Of a stretch of 64,000 nt of DNA, positions 45,888 through 54,761 are shown piece by piece (position 1 is the stretch's first letter; each line of letters begins with the position of its first letter). The DNA is from Halolamina rubra (lineage in GTDB: Archaea > Halobacteriota > Halobacteria > Halobacteriales > Haloferacaceae). The notes below the pieces were generated by a model. The model did not search any database. It had not been told where the DNA came from and was given only the letters and a program-made list of their open reading frames with translations. The stretch is from assembly GCF_000739555.1 (NCBI RefSeq), contig NZ_BBJN01000035.1, forward strand, positions 53,250 through 117,249. Direction: 5' to 3'. Position numbers and translations under genes: made by a program.

Positions 45888-47040
45888 CGGCGGCCACCTC
45901 CACGGTTTCCGCGGCGGGCGATTCGATCGCGTCGAGACAGTCGATCCAGTCGTTCATGTGTTCACCACAGTAGTTCAGGAACTCGCCGTTGTTCCACTCC
46001 TCGAACTCGCCGGTCGCCAGCGCGTCGGCCATCGACGCGAACGCCTCGCGGTAGGAGCCCGCGCCGGCGGCGGCGTCGTCGATCACTTCCCAGACGTGCT
46101 CGTTGAGCTCGAGCCCGGCGACCTCGTTCTGGAGGTCGTCGAACGTCGAGCGCGGCGCCTTGTTGTGCTCACACAGCGGGCCGCCGTTGTACACCTGCTT
46201 GCCCAGCACGTCGCAGGCGCGCTTGAGGAACAGCCCCGACCAGATGTCGTCGAAGCGCCCCACGTCCCAGCGGTTGTCGTCCATCGGCAGCTGGTAGAAC
46301 GCCGGGATCACCTCGCGGCGGAACGCGAGGTTCATCGAGCAGACCGTCAGGTACTGGCCCTCGGCCGCGACGAACTCCTCGCCGAAGTCCTCGCGAGCGG
46401 TCCGGCTCTGGGCCTGCCCCTGCAGGTCGCCGTCCATCAGGATCCGCACTGCGTCGAGGTCGGGGACGTTGGTCCAAAGACCCTGCGAAGCGACGACGTC
46501 GTCGACGGTCGTCGTCTCCCGCTCCACCTCCTCGTCCATCGCCGCGTACGGGTAACCACGCGGGTAGAGGTCGGCGTCGGCGTCGTCGAGCACGTTCACC
46601 CACGACTCGTCGGAGCTCCGGGCCTCGATCTCGCCCTCGTAGGCGAGGTTCTCCATGTGGGTGCCGAAGAAGTCCTCGTCGTGGGGCAGCGTGTCGTCGT
46701 CGATGAACACGCCGTAGTCGAAGCGCTCGTTCGCCCACATGTACAGCAGGCCGAACGAGGTCTGGGCGTGGCTGGCCTCGGGGATCAGGTGGCTGTACTC
46801 GCTGACGCCCTGCTCGGCGAACCACGCCTCGCGCGCGGGCCCATCGAACACGGCGCCGTCGACGCCGAGGTCGTCGAGCATCGCCGCCATCCCGTCGGTG
46901 TCACAGAACTCCTCCGTGACGAGCACGACGAACAGCCGGTCGGTGTCGAACCCGTGCTCGCGGGCGTTCGCGACGTACTCCTCCATACACTCCCACTCCC
47001 TGATCGTCGGGACGATCACGCAGATGTCCTGCTCACTCAT
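45880..47040 (-). CDS. Reversibly-glycosylated-polypeptide-like protein (alpha-1,4-glucan-protein synthase family)
   Basis: This 386-residue soluble protein has ICVIVPTIREWECMEEYV at its start, then GVFIDDDTLPHDEDFFG as the acidic D-D-D metal site near residue 110. These are hallmarks of the RGP/UDP-arabinopyranose-mutase family (GT75), in which some members self-glycosylate. The last 50 residues are helical and acidic. Its reaction in archaea is not established. It is the first gene of a five-gene operon with an iron-type ABC transporter and a GT-C protein. Two palindromic boxes lie on its promoter (47053-47100). Confidence 0.88.
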   Translation of the reverse strand: MSEQDICVIVPTIREWECMEEYVANAREHGFDTDRLFVVLVTEEFCDTDGMAAMLDDLGVDGAVFDGPAREAWFAEQGVSEYSHLIPEASHAQTSFGLLYMWANERFDYGVFIDDDTLPHDEDFFGTHMENLAYEGEIEARSSDESWVNVLDDADADLYPRGYPYAAMDEEVERETTTVDDVVASQGLWTNVPDLDAVRILMDGDLQGQAQSRTAREDFGEEFVAAEGQYLTVCSMNLAFRREVIPAFYQLPMDDNRWDVGRFDDIWSGLFLKRACDVLGKQVYNGGPLCEHNKAPRSTFDDLQNEVAGLELNEHVWEVIDDAAAGAGSYREAFASMADALATGEFEEWNNGEFLNYCGEHMNDWIDCLDAIESPAAETVEVAADD

Positions 47041-47052
47041 TACGCCCGGATT

Positions 47053-47071
47053 GTTTAGGGAGTCCTAAAAC
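47053..47071. promoter_or_regulatory. Palindromic box 1 over the RGP/iron-ABC operon promoter
   Basis: GTTTAGGGAGTCCTAAAAC has 7-base outer arms and a TTTAGG-GAGT-CCTAAA core. The minus-strand TATA-like GTTTTAGG (47064-47071) is inside the box, at -27 from the ATG at 47040. The half-site spacing (GG-N4-CC) is that of DtxR/IdeR-type boxes. Confidence 0.65.
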
Positions 47072-47077
47072 CCTACC

Positions 47078-47100
47078 GATTTTTCGGGCGGCCAAAAATC
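47078..47100. promoter_or_regulatory. Palindromic box 2 upstream of the RGP/iron-ABC operon
   Basis: A 23-base palindrome with arms GATTTTT and AAAAATC around CGG-GCG-GCC; its core fits TTTnGGnnnnCCnAAA at 47082-47097. Its centre lies 28 bases (nearly three helical turns) from that of box 1, so two dimers could bind on nearly the same face. Confidence 0.6.
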
Positions 47101-47127
47101 GGTCGGCCAGCTGACCGGTACCGGCTC

Positions 47128-48722
47128 TCAGAGCCGCGCGTCGACCGCGTCGGCCGCTTTCAGCGCCAGCGCGGCGATGGTGAGCGTGGGGTTCATCGCG
47201 CCGCCCGTGACGAACACGGAGCTCCCGGCGATGGAGAGGTTGCGGAGGTCGTGGGTCCGGAGGTCGGGGTCGACGACGCTCGCGTCGGGGTCCGTGCCCA
47301 TCCGGGTCGTGCCCATGTGGTGGTACGCGGGGCCCGTCGCGTCCGGGCCGACGACCCACTCCACGTCGGCGCCCATCTCTTCGAGCACCGCACGCTGGAT
47401 CTCGTTGGCGCGCTCGATCGTCCGGCGCGTGCGCTCGTCGAGCGACCACTGCACATCGGGAACCGGGTTGCCGTGGTCGTCGGTGCGCGAGCGGTCGAGC
47501 GTGATGCGGTTCTCCGCGCGCGGGAACTGCTCGACGAGCGCGCCCATCGCGACGTGGTCGCCGTAGCCCTCGCGGATCTCCGCCAGCAGGTCGTCGCCGA
47601 ACTGCTCCGAGCCCATCGCGATGTCCGCCGGCGCGGGGCCGGCGTAGTTGAGACACTCGAGCTTGATCGCCCCGCGGCTCGCGTCCTCGCGGTCGTAGAA
47701 CTGGTGGCTCTCGGTCGTGTTGAACCCGACGTGCTTCTGCCGGGTGCGCCCGTCGAGCCGGCCGCCGACGCCGGCGAACAGGTGGTCCATGAAGTACCGC
47801 CCCACGGCGCCGGAGCTGTTCGCCAGCCCGTCGGGGTACTGCTCGCTCTCGGAGAGGAGCAGGAGCCGCGGCGTCTCGACGCCCCCCGCAGCCAGCACGA
47901 ACTCGTCGGCTTCCTGGCGGTACTCCTCGCCCTCGGGCGTGACGTACACCGCGGCGGTCACCGCCTCGCCGGCCGCGTCGTGTTCGAGGCGCTGGACCGG
48001 CACCTCGTCGATCACGCGGGCGCCCGCTTCCTGCGCGCTGTCGACGTGCCGCGTCGCGTCGTACTTCGCCCCCGAAGGACAGACCGGTCGACAGGTGCCG
48101 TAGCCCACGCAGGCGCTCCCGCCGTCGGTGGGTTCGGAGTTGCGCGCGTTCGGCACCGAGTGGGTGGCGATCCCCAGCTCCTCGCACGCTTCTGCGAACA
48201 GCGAATCGCTGTAGGAGGGCGGGAACGCTGGCAGCGGGTGGGGCTGCTCGCGCGGCGGCGCGAACGGGTTGTCCGAGGCGCCGGCGACCGCGAACGCCTC
48301 CTCGGCGGCGGCGTAGTACGGCCGGAGGTCCGCGTACTCGATTGGCCAGTCCTCGGCGACGCCCAACTCGGAGTCGAGCCGGAAGTCCTGCTCGTGCATC
48401 CGCATCACCATCCCCTGCCAGTGGAGCGTCGAGCCGCCGACGCCCTTCACGCGGGCGGCGTTGAGCGGGTAGAACCGCCCGCCGCTGGAGCTGTAGGCGT
48501 CCCGTGGCCCGCCCATTTCCCAGATCGGCGTGTCGTCGCCGGGGCGGAGGTGGGTCTCCATGCGCTGCTCGCGCTCCTCGGGGTCGAAGCGGGGCCCGGC
48601 CTCGAGGACGACGACCTCGTGGCCCGCGGCGGCGAGGCGGTCGGCGACGATGGCGCCCGCGGGGCCGGCGCGACGATGCAGACGTCGGCGTTCTCGGAGG
48701 GGGTTCGGTCCATCTGACTCAT
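47128..48722 (-). pseudogene. GMC-family oxidoreductase (sugar/alcohol dehydrogenase type), broken by one missing base
   Basis: One base restored near 48669-48672 gives a 531-residue flavoenzyme. The break falls in the FAD motif: the given frame reads CIVAPAPRA, whereas one added G gives CIVGAGPAGAIVADRLAAAG. The rest is intact: VKGVGGSTLHWQGM, a Cys-rich CVGYGTCRPVCPSGAK of a gluconate/fructose dehydrogenase large subunit, and C-terminal HHMGTTRMGTDP and TGGAMNPTLTIAALALK. It probably oxidises a sugar or sugar acid at the membrane with the small subunit encoded upstream (4-base ATGA overlap). Substrate unknown. Confidence 0.88.
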
Positions 48723-49306
48723 TCTGGTCCCCGCTGATTCCCGCGGTTGTCCGTCACCGCGGGACCCTTCTGGTAACTCGCAGTCCCGCCGGGATACCCC
48801 GGCGGGTTCTCCAGCCCGGCCAGCGACGCGCCGGTTGGCGACGCGTACAGGCCGAACAGCAGGTCGTTCACCAGGTAGTAGCGCACGCGCTCGTCGTCGT
48901 CGCCGTCCGGGACGGGGTCGGCCGTGTCGACGGCCATGTAGGCGAGCAGCTCCTCCCGGGTCCCGGCGTCGAGCGCGGCGTAGCGCGCGCCTTCGAGGTT
49001 CTCGGCGTACTCGTTCAGCGTCCCGACGGCGTCCAGCATCCCGCGCCCGTGGTCGGGGCGGTCGCGCACCCGTGGCCGGACGTACGTCTCGACGAACTCG
49101 GCGACGTTCTCCACGTCGCTGGGGTAGAGCACCGTCGCGAGCGCGACCAGCGTCTCCAGCTCGTCGTCGCCCAGTTCCGGACCGTCGCCGTCGCTCGGCG
49201 TCGCCGTCTCGCCGTCCCGCTCCGCGCCCGGCGCGGAACAGCCGGCGACGCCGCCGGCGCCGACCGCCGACAGCGCCGCGAGCGCGTCCCGTCGAGTGAG
49301 CCGCAT
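48719..49306 (-). CDS. Gluconate 2-dehydrogenase subunit 3 family lipoprotein
   Basis: This 195-residue protein has a twin-arginine-like TRRDALAALS and the lipobox VAGC (Cys23), then the conserved LVALATVLYPSDVENVAEFV of the subunit-3 family. It likely anchors or chaperones the GMC subunit on the outer face. It overlaps that gene by 4 bases. The promoter holds a palindromic box (49316-49331) shared with the iron-type operon. Confidence 0.88.
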   Translation of the reverse strand: MRLTRRDALAALSAVGAGGVAGCSAPGAERDGETATPSDGDGPELGDDELETLVALATVLYPSDVENVAEFVETYVRPRVRDRPDHGRGMLDAVGTLNEYAENLEGARYAALDAGTREELLAYMAVDTADPVPDGDDDERVRYYLVNDLLFGLYASPTGASLAGLENPPGYPGGTASYQKGPAVTDNRGNQRGPE

Positions 49307-49315
49307 CTACACGGG

Positions 49316-49331
49316 TTTTGGTAAGCCTAAA
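49316..49331. promoter_or_regulatory. Palindromic box TTTnGGnnnnCCnAAA over the GMC dehydrogenase promoter
   Basis: Core TTTTGG-TAAG-CCTAAA. Its right end forms the minus-strand TATA-like CTTTAGG at 49326-49332, about -23 from the ATG at 49306. This is the same overlap of box and TATA seen at 38631 and 47053. Confidence 0.58.
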
Positions 49332-49347
49332 GAAGAGCGTTGTGGTC

Positions 49348-50502
49348 CTACCGCAAGCGCTCGGAGGCGATCTCGGCGCCCTCGACCAGCGCCTCGAGCT
49401 TCGGCCACGCGATGTCGGGGTGGACCATGCCGAGGCCGGCCTGCGTGCCGAAGCCGCAGTCCGGCGCGGCGACGATCTCGGTGTCGTCCGGGACGACGTT
49501 CGCGACGCGCTCGATGCGGTCGGCGATCGTCTCGGGGTGGTCGATGATGTTCGTCTTCACGTCGACGACGCCCGGGATGAGCGTCCAGCCGTCGGGCAGC
49601 GGATGCTCGGCGAACGCGCGGTACTCGTGCTGGTGGCGCGGGTTCGCCTGCTCGACGCTGAGCCCGGAGATGTCGGCCTCGTACAGCGTCGGCAGCATGT
49701 CGACGAGGTCGGTGTCGAGGTGGTGGGGGCCCTCGTAGCTTCCCCAGCAGGTGTGGAGGCGGACCTGCTCCTCCGGGATCCCCGAGAGCGCCTCGTTCAG
49801 CGCCTCGACGTGGAGCTCGACCACGTCGCGGAACTCCTCGACGGAGTGGTCGGCGAACAGGTGGGTGTGGCCGGTCGCCAGCAGGTCCGGCGCGTCGATC
49901 TGGATCGTCGCCCCGGTGTCGGCGAAGATCTGGTACTCCTCGGCCATCGCCTCGGCCACGTCGAACACGTACGCCTCGTGGTCGTCGTAGTGTTCGTCGA
50001 CGTGGGTCGCGGCGACGACGCTCGGCGACGCGGTGGTGAAGAACGTGTCCTCGATGTCGACGCCGGTGCCCGCCAGCGCGTCGCGGAACGTCTCGACCTC
50101 CGCCTCGGCCTGCTCGTGGCCGTCGTAGCGGATCTCGCCGGTGACCGCGGGCTGTTTCGCCAGGTCGATCACGTCCGTCTCGAACGTGTCCTCGGCGACG
50201 GCGGGGTACTCCTGCAGGTCGGCCCACAGCTCCTGCTCGCGCTTGCCGCCGATGTTGGTGAGCCGGTCGCCGACGTAGTAGTTGAAGGAGACGCGGGACT
50301 GCTCGCCGTTGTTGATCTCGTCGATGCCCGTCGCGAGCTGCCGTTCGACGATCTCGTCGGTCGCCTCGGCGCTCACGCGGTCCCACTCCTCGGGGTCGAC
50401 CTCGCCGCCGGACTCTCGGGTCCGGAGGAGGTCGAGCAGTTCCGGGGGCCGCGGGAGGCTCCCGATGTGGGTCGTCTGGATCCTGTCGTCGGGTGTCGCC
50501 AT
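49348..50502 (-). CDS. metE: Cobalamin-independent methionine synthase (MetE C-terminal type)
   Basis: This 384-residue zinc enzyme transfers a methyl group to homocysteine. It starts RIQTTHIGSLPRPPELLDLL, and the zinc ligands are visible: His and Cys in VRLHTCWGS near residue 252 and a late Cys in AAPDCGFGTQAG. It is the short archaeal form, lacking the N-terminal half of bacterial MetE. The methyl donor in archaea is not settled. The start ATG is at 50502; the open frame to 50586 overlaps the strong promoter. Confidence 0.9.
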   Translation of the reverse strand: MATPDDRIQTTHIGSLPRPPELLDLLRTRESGGEVDPEEWDRVSAEATDEIVERQLATGIDEINNGEQSRVSFNYYVGDRLTNIGGKREQELWADLQEYPAVAEDTFETDVIDLAKQPAVTGEIRYDGHEQAEAEVETFRDALAGTGVDIEDTFFTTASPSVVAATHVDEHYDDHEAYVFDVAEAMAEEYQIFADTGATIQIDAPDLLATGHTHLFADHSVEEFRDVVELHVEALNEALSGIPEEQVRLHTCWGSYEGPHHLDTDLVDMLPTLYEADISGLSVEQANPRHQHEYRAFAEHPLPDGWTLIPGVVDVKTNIIDHPETIADRIERVANVVPDDTEIVAAPDCGFGTQAGLGMVHPDIAWPKLEALVEGAEIASERLR

Positions 50503-50523
50503 GTCCAGTAATATTCTAGCTTC

Positions 50524-50531
50524 TAAATATA
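50524..50531 (-). promoter_or_regulatory. TATA box for the methionine synthase gene
   Basis: Minus strand TATATTTA, a near-consensus archaeal TATA box, centred 26 bases upstream of the ATG at 50502. It is one of the strongest promoters visible in the window. Confidence 0.65.
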
Positions 50532-50606
50532 ACTGTTGGTTCTCCCCGGCGCCGGGCGGCGCCGCGAATCCGTCCTTTGAAGCCAATCCGCGTCGGCAGG
50601 GGGCAC

Positions 50607-51865
50607 ATGGACGGAAACGACCGGCGGATCGTCGGGCTCGCGGGCACGGCCCACGCGCTGGTCCACACGTACGAACTCTCGGTGCCCATCCTCGTCGGCA
50701 TCTGGCTCGCCGAGTTCGCGACGACGGCGGCCGAGCTCGGGATCGTCGTCGCCGTGGGGATGGCGCTGTTCGGCATCGGCGCGCTGCCGGGCGGAGTGCT
50801 GGCGGACCGCTACGGCTCGAAGAAGCTCATCGCGCTCTGTCTGGCGGGGATGGGCGGCTCGTTCCTCGTGCTCTCGGTCGCCCCCTCGGCGGCCGCGGGC
50901 GCCTCGACGGGCTCCCCGTGCTCTCGACCTCCCCCGCGGTCGTCGCGATCGCGGTCGCGCTGGTGCTGTGGGGCGCCGCGGCCAGCGTCTACCACCCGGC
51001 CGGGCTCGCGCTCATCAGCAAGGGCGTCTCCGAGCAGGGCCGGGGCTTCGCGCTCCACGGGATGGCCGGCAACATCGGCATCGCCGCCGGCCCGCTGGCG
51101 ACGACGGTGATGCTGGCGTTCATGGGCTGGGAGACGGTCGCGGCGGTGCTCGCGGTGCCCGCGTTCGTCGTCGCCGCCGCGGTGCTGTTCGTCGACGTGG
51201 ACGAGTCGAGCCACACCGAGTCCGAGACCGACGAGGACGACACCCCCGACACGATCGGCGAGTTCCTCGACGTGTCGGCGATGGTCGTCAAGAGCGCGTT
51301 CGCGTTCGTGTTCGTCGTCGTGATGATGAACGGGCTCTACTACCGCGGCGTCCTAACGTTCCTGCCGGAGCTGCTCGCCGGGCTGGAGACGTTCCAGCCG
51401 ATCGACATCGCCGGCGAGCCCCAGGAGCCCGCGAACTACGTCTACTCGGGGCTGCTCGCGGTCGGCATCGCCGGCCAGTACGTCGGCGGCCGGCTGACCG
51501 ACTACCTCACGCCCGGGAAGGGGATCGCCTACGCGTTCGGCAGCCTCGCGGTGCTGGCGGTTGTGTTCCTCCCGCTGGCGTCGATGGGCGCGGCGCCGCT
51601 GCTCGCGGTGAGCGCGGTGCTCGGCTTCGCGATGTTCGTCGTCCAGCCGATCTACCAGGCCGCCGTCGCCGAGTACACGCCCGAGGAGGCCCGCGGGCTC
51701 TCCTACGGCTACACCTACCTCGGCAACTTCGGCGTCGGCGCCCTCGGCGCGGGGCTGGCCGGCGCGATCCTGACGTACTCGAACCAGACGGTACTGTTCC
51801 TCGCCTTCGCGCTGATCGCCGCGATCGCCAGCGTGATCGGCGTGCTGCTGATCCGGCGGGAGTAG
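50607..51865 (+). pseudogene. Major facilitator superfamily transporter, broken by one missing base
   Basis: One base restored near 50902-50905 gives a 419-residue permease of twelve helices. The first frame includes the signature ADRYGSKKLIALCLAGMGGS (loop 2-3 motif); the second continues DGLPVLSTSPAVVAIAVALV and VYHPAGLALISKGVSEQGRG to the end. The missing base is in a GCC-CTC context. A Ser/Thr/Glu/Asp-rich loop lies between the two six-helix halves. It resembles fosmidomycin-resistance-like or nitrate/sugar MFS members; the substrate is unknown. Confidence 0.84.
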
Positions 51866-51888
51866 CCGTCCGCGCCGATCGCAGGCGC

Positions 51889-52872
51889 CTACCCGAGAAT
51901 TCCCAGAACCCACCGGACGACCTCCGAGCCGGCGAACAGCCCACCCTCCCACCGGGAGAGCTCCCGCCCCGTCCAGAGCGCGGCGACCATCAGCACGGAG
52001 ACCGCCGCCAGCCACGCCAGCGTCCCGAACGCCGTGGCGCTGACCGCGAGGGGCCGAACCACCGCCGCCACCCCCAGGATCGCCGTGACGTTGTAGACGC
52101 TGCTGCCGACGACGTTGCCGACCGAGACGCCGAGGCTCCCCCGCCGGAGTGCGACCAGCGACACCGCGAACTCCGGGGTCGAGGTGCCCGCGGCGACGAT
52201 CGTCCCGCCGATCACCCACTCGGAGATCCCCCCGTCGCGGGCGAGCTGGGAGGCCGCGACCACCATGAAGTCGCCGCTCACGAGCACCAACGCCAGCCCA
52301 CCCACGAGGAGGGCGAGGTGACGGCCGCGGAACGCCGCCCGCTCCGCCACCGCGCCAACGACGCCGCCGGCCGTGATCGGTTCGCCCTCCTGGTCTGTCT
52401 CCGCCGGTGCAGACTGGTTCGCCCGCAGCAGGTACACCGTATAGGCGACGAACGATCCGGTCAGGATGGCGCCCTCGAGCCGCGTGATCCGGAGGTCGTA
52501 GACGACGATCCCGACCACGAGCGTGCTCGCGAGCAGGGCCAGCCCGTCGCGCTTGACGAGCGACTCCGCGATCGGAATCACCTTCAGCAGCGAGATCACG
52601 CCGAGGACGAACGCGAGGTTGTACACGTTCGAGCCGAGGACGTTCGCGACCGCGATGTCGCCCAGCCCCTTGAGCGCGGCGTCGACCGACACCGCCAGCT
52701 CCGGCGTCGACGTCCCCATCGCCACGACCGTCAGCCCGATCGTCAGGTCGGAGAGCCCGAACCGCTGGGCGAGCCGAACGACGGCGTCGACGAGCAGCCG
52801 CGCGCCGACCCAGAGCCCCGCCACCGAGACGGCGATCACGCCGACCTGGACGGCCGGGCCTCCCTGAACCAT
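51889..52872 (-). CDS. Sodium/calcium exchanger family protein (CaCA, YrbG-like)
   Basis: This 327-residue membrane protein exchanges Na+ or H+ for Ca2+ or a similar ion. The two inverted alpha repeats are clear: MGTSTPELAVSVDAALKG with GSNVYNLAFVLG, and AGTSTPEFAVSLVALRRG with GSSVYNVTAILG. These hold the ion-binding Glu residues. It has ten or so helices. No operon partner is evident. Confidence 0.94.
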   Translation of the reverse strand: MVQGGPAVQVGVIAVSVAGLWVGARLLVDAVVRLAQRFGLSDLTIGLTVVAMGTSTPELAVSVDAALKGLGDIAVANVLGSNVYNLAFVLGVISLLKVIPIAESLVKRDGLALLASTLVVGIVVYDLRITRLEGAILTGSFVAYTVYLLRANQSAPAETDQEGEPITAGGVVGAVAERAAFRGRHLALLVGGLALVLVSGDFMVVAASQLARDGGISEWVIGGTIVAAGTSTPEFAVSLVALRRGSLGVSVGNVVGSSVYNVTAILGVAAVVRPLAVSATAFGTLAWLAAVSVLMVAALWTGRELSRWEGGLFAGSEVVRWVLGILG

Positions 52873-52947
52873 GGCCGCAGTGTGCGTGGGTCCCTCAATA
52901 ACGGTTCGGGTCGGGCGAGGCGTCGCCGATACTGCCTGCGACGGCGG

Positions 52948-53916
52948 TCAGTTCCCGGCGACATCGACGCGCTCGCCGTCGGAGGCGAAGATCGCGTCGA
53001 CGACCTCCTGCACCCGGTTCGCCTCCGCGAAGCTCACCAGATCGCCGCCGTCACCCTGTAGTTCTGCGACGAACTCGTCGACCAACTGTAGCGTGGTCTC
53101 GCCGGGGTCGTCCACGACGACCCGCTGCTCCTCGCCCTCGGCACTCTCGGCCAGGCGGTACCAGTCGAGCAGCGTCAGCGACCCCTCGGTCCCGACGACG
53201 GTCATCGAGTTCTGCTCGTCGATGCCGCAGTCGGTCAGCAGGTCGATCGTCCCCGGGATCCCGTCGACGCCGAAGTAGCCCGTGATCGACTCCTCGTAGC
53301 GGTCGGGCGCGGTGTAGTCGATCTCCGCGCTCACCCAGTCGACCGTGTCGAACGCCTCCTGCACGCCGAACAGGTAGTGCGTCCCCACTTCGCGCAGCGG
53401 CCCGCCCTGCTCGCGGCCGGCGAGCCAGTCCACGTCCTGCCACTCGCGGGGCCACTGGGGGAAGCGGAACGTGAGCTCGATCCGCCGGGGCTCGCCGATC
53501 TCGCCGGCGTCGATCCGGTCGATCAGCTCCCGCACGCCGGGCGTGTAGCGGAACGGCAGGTTGATCGCCGTCGGCTGCTCGGTGCGCTCCTCGAGCGCGA
53601 CGAGTTCGGCGCCGACGGCGGCGTCCTCGGCGATCGGCTTCTCGCAGATGACCGCCTTCTCGGCGTCGAGGGCGGTCGCGACGACCTCGTGGTGAACCGT
53701 CGGCGGCACGCCGACGTAGACGACGTCGACGGCGTCCTCCGCGACCATTCGCTCGTAGTCGGTGTAGGCAGCACAGCCGTACTCGTCGGCGAACGATTCG
53801 ACTTTCGAGTCGACGAGGTCGCAGGCGCCCCAGACCGTCGTCGCCTCGTGTGCGCTGAACGCGTCGGCGAGGCGGTGGCCGATGACCCCGCAGCCGACGA
53901 TCGCGACGTTGTACAC
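52948..53916 (-). CDS. Gfo/Idh/MocA family NAD(P)-dependent oxidoreductase
   Basis: This 322-residue enzyme begins VYNVAIVGCGVIGHRLADAF (Rossmann motif), then VDVVYVGVPPTVHHEVVATA and KAVICEKPIAED, the EKP motif with the catalytic Lys. It oxidises a sugar, cyclitol or similar substrate. GTG at 53916 is used as start since it falls exactly before the Rossmann strand; an ATG at 53955 would add 13 residues and cannot be excluded. It is divergent from the 79-residue membrane gene. Confidence 0.88.
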   Translation of the reverse strand: MYNVAIVGCGVIGHRLADAFSAHEATTVWGACDLVDSKVESFADEYGCAAYTDYERMVAEDAVDVVYVGVPPTVHHEVVATALDAEKAVICEKPIAEDAAVGAELVALEERTEQPTAINLPFRYTPGVRELIDRIDAGEIGEPRRIELTFRFPQWPREWQDVDWLAGREQGGPLREVGTHYLFGVQEAFDTVDWVSAEIDYTAPDRYEESITGYFGVDGIPGTIDLLTDCGIDEQNSMTVVGTEGSLTLLDWYRLAESAEGEEQRVVVDDPGETTLQLVDEFVAELQGDGGDLVSFAEANRVQEVVDAIFASDGERVDVAGN

Positions 53917-53977
53917 GGTCGATCGAGGGTACGGGGTGGCTTCAGCCTTCGGCACGCGGCAGGGCTCCGGAGGGGTT

Positions 53978-54217
53978 ATGTCCCGCGGCGGCGACGCCGG
54001 AACTGTGTCGGCGACCGACCACGACGTGTTCGACCGGCTCCCGGAGCGGTACGCCCGCGCCTACCTCGTGGTGGCGTTCTTCGTCGCCCCCGCGGTGGCG
54101 GTGATCCTGAGCGGCGGCGGCGTGCAACGCCCCCCGGGCCCGATCGCGACGGCCCTCCTCTGGGCGGTCGTGATCCACCACAGCCTCTTCCTCGTGGTGG
54201 CAGTGCTGTTCGATTAG
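53978..54217 (+). CDS. Small two-helix membrane protein
   Basis: This 79-residue protein has an acidic soluble start (about 30 residues) and two hydrophobic segments (about 30-46 and 57-77). No family recognised. Its TAG stop shares 4 bases with the convergent zinc-ribbon membrane protein gene. Confidence 0.6.
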   Translation: MSRGGDAGTVSATDHDVFDRLPERYARAYLVVAFFVAPAVAVILSGGGVQRPPGPIATALLWAVVIHHSLFLVVAVLFD

Positions 54218-54675
54218 CTCCCCAGCGGCGGCTCGCGGCCGTCGGCGACGACGTAGGCGTCGTACACGGCGTACAGCCAGATCGCGGGGTAGAGCACGAA
54301 CCCGACCAGCGCCAGCATCGAGAGCACCGCGACGAAGCTGGCGACGATGATCACGGCGCCCTTGGTGGGCTCGCGGTTGTAGAACTGGCCCAGTCCGGGG
54401 AGGATCGCGGAGTACACCGCGGCGACGAACGGGTTCTCGCCGTTCGTGAGCACCTCGACCAGCCCGTCCAGCGAGCTCTCGGGCGACCGCTGGCGCACGC
54501 CACACTCCGGGCAGATCTCCGCCTTCTCGCTGATCACCGCGCCGCAGTCCCGGCAGTACACCTCGCCCGCACCTGGCGTCGGGGCGTCGTCGCTCGCCGT
54601 CGAGTCGGCGCCGGCGCCCGGGCCAGCCTCCTCCGCGGCCGGCTCGTCGGGCGTCGACTCGTCGCTGTTGCTCAT
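54214..54675 (-). CDS. Zinc-ribbon membrane protein
   Basis: This 153-residue protein has an acidic Ala/Ser/Glu-rich start (about 1-38), then a zinc ribbon YCRDCGAVIS and ICPECGVRQR (two C-X2-C knuckles), and then two or three membrane segments with ILPGLGQFYNREPTKGAVI, a motif typical of TM2-like or similar small bacterial membrane proteins. The ribbon probably faces the cytoplasm. Function unknown. Confidence 0.85.
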   Translation of the reverse strand: MSNSDESTPDEPAAEEAGPGAGADSTASDDAPTPGAGEVYCRDCGAVISEKAEICPECGVRQRSPESSLDGLVEVLTNGENPFVAAVYSAILPGLGQFYNREPTKGAVIIVASFVAVLSMLALVGFVLYPAIWLYAVYDAYVVADGREPPLGS

Positions 54676-54761
54676 ACGGTCGTATCGGGCTCGACAGAGG
54701 GTAGCTCTTGTGGCCCGCGGGACCCGGAACGCTTTCCTCGCTGGCGGGGGCGGATCGGACG

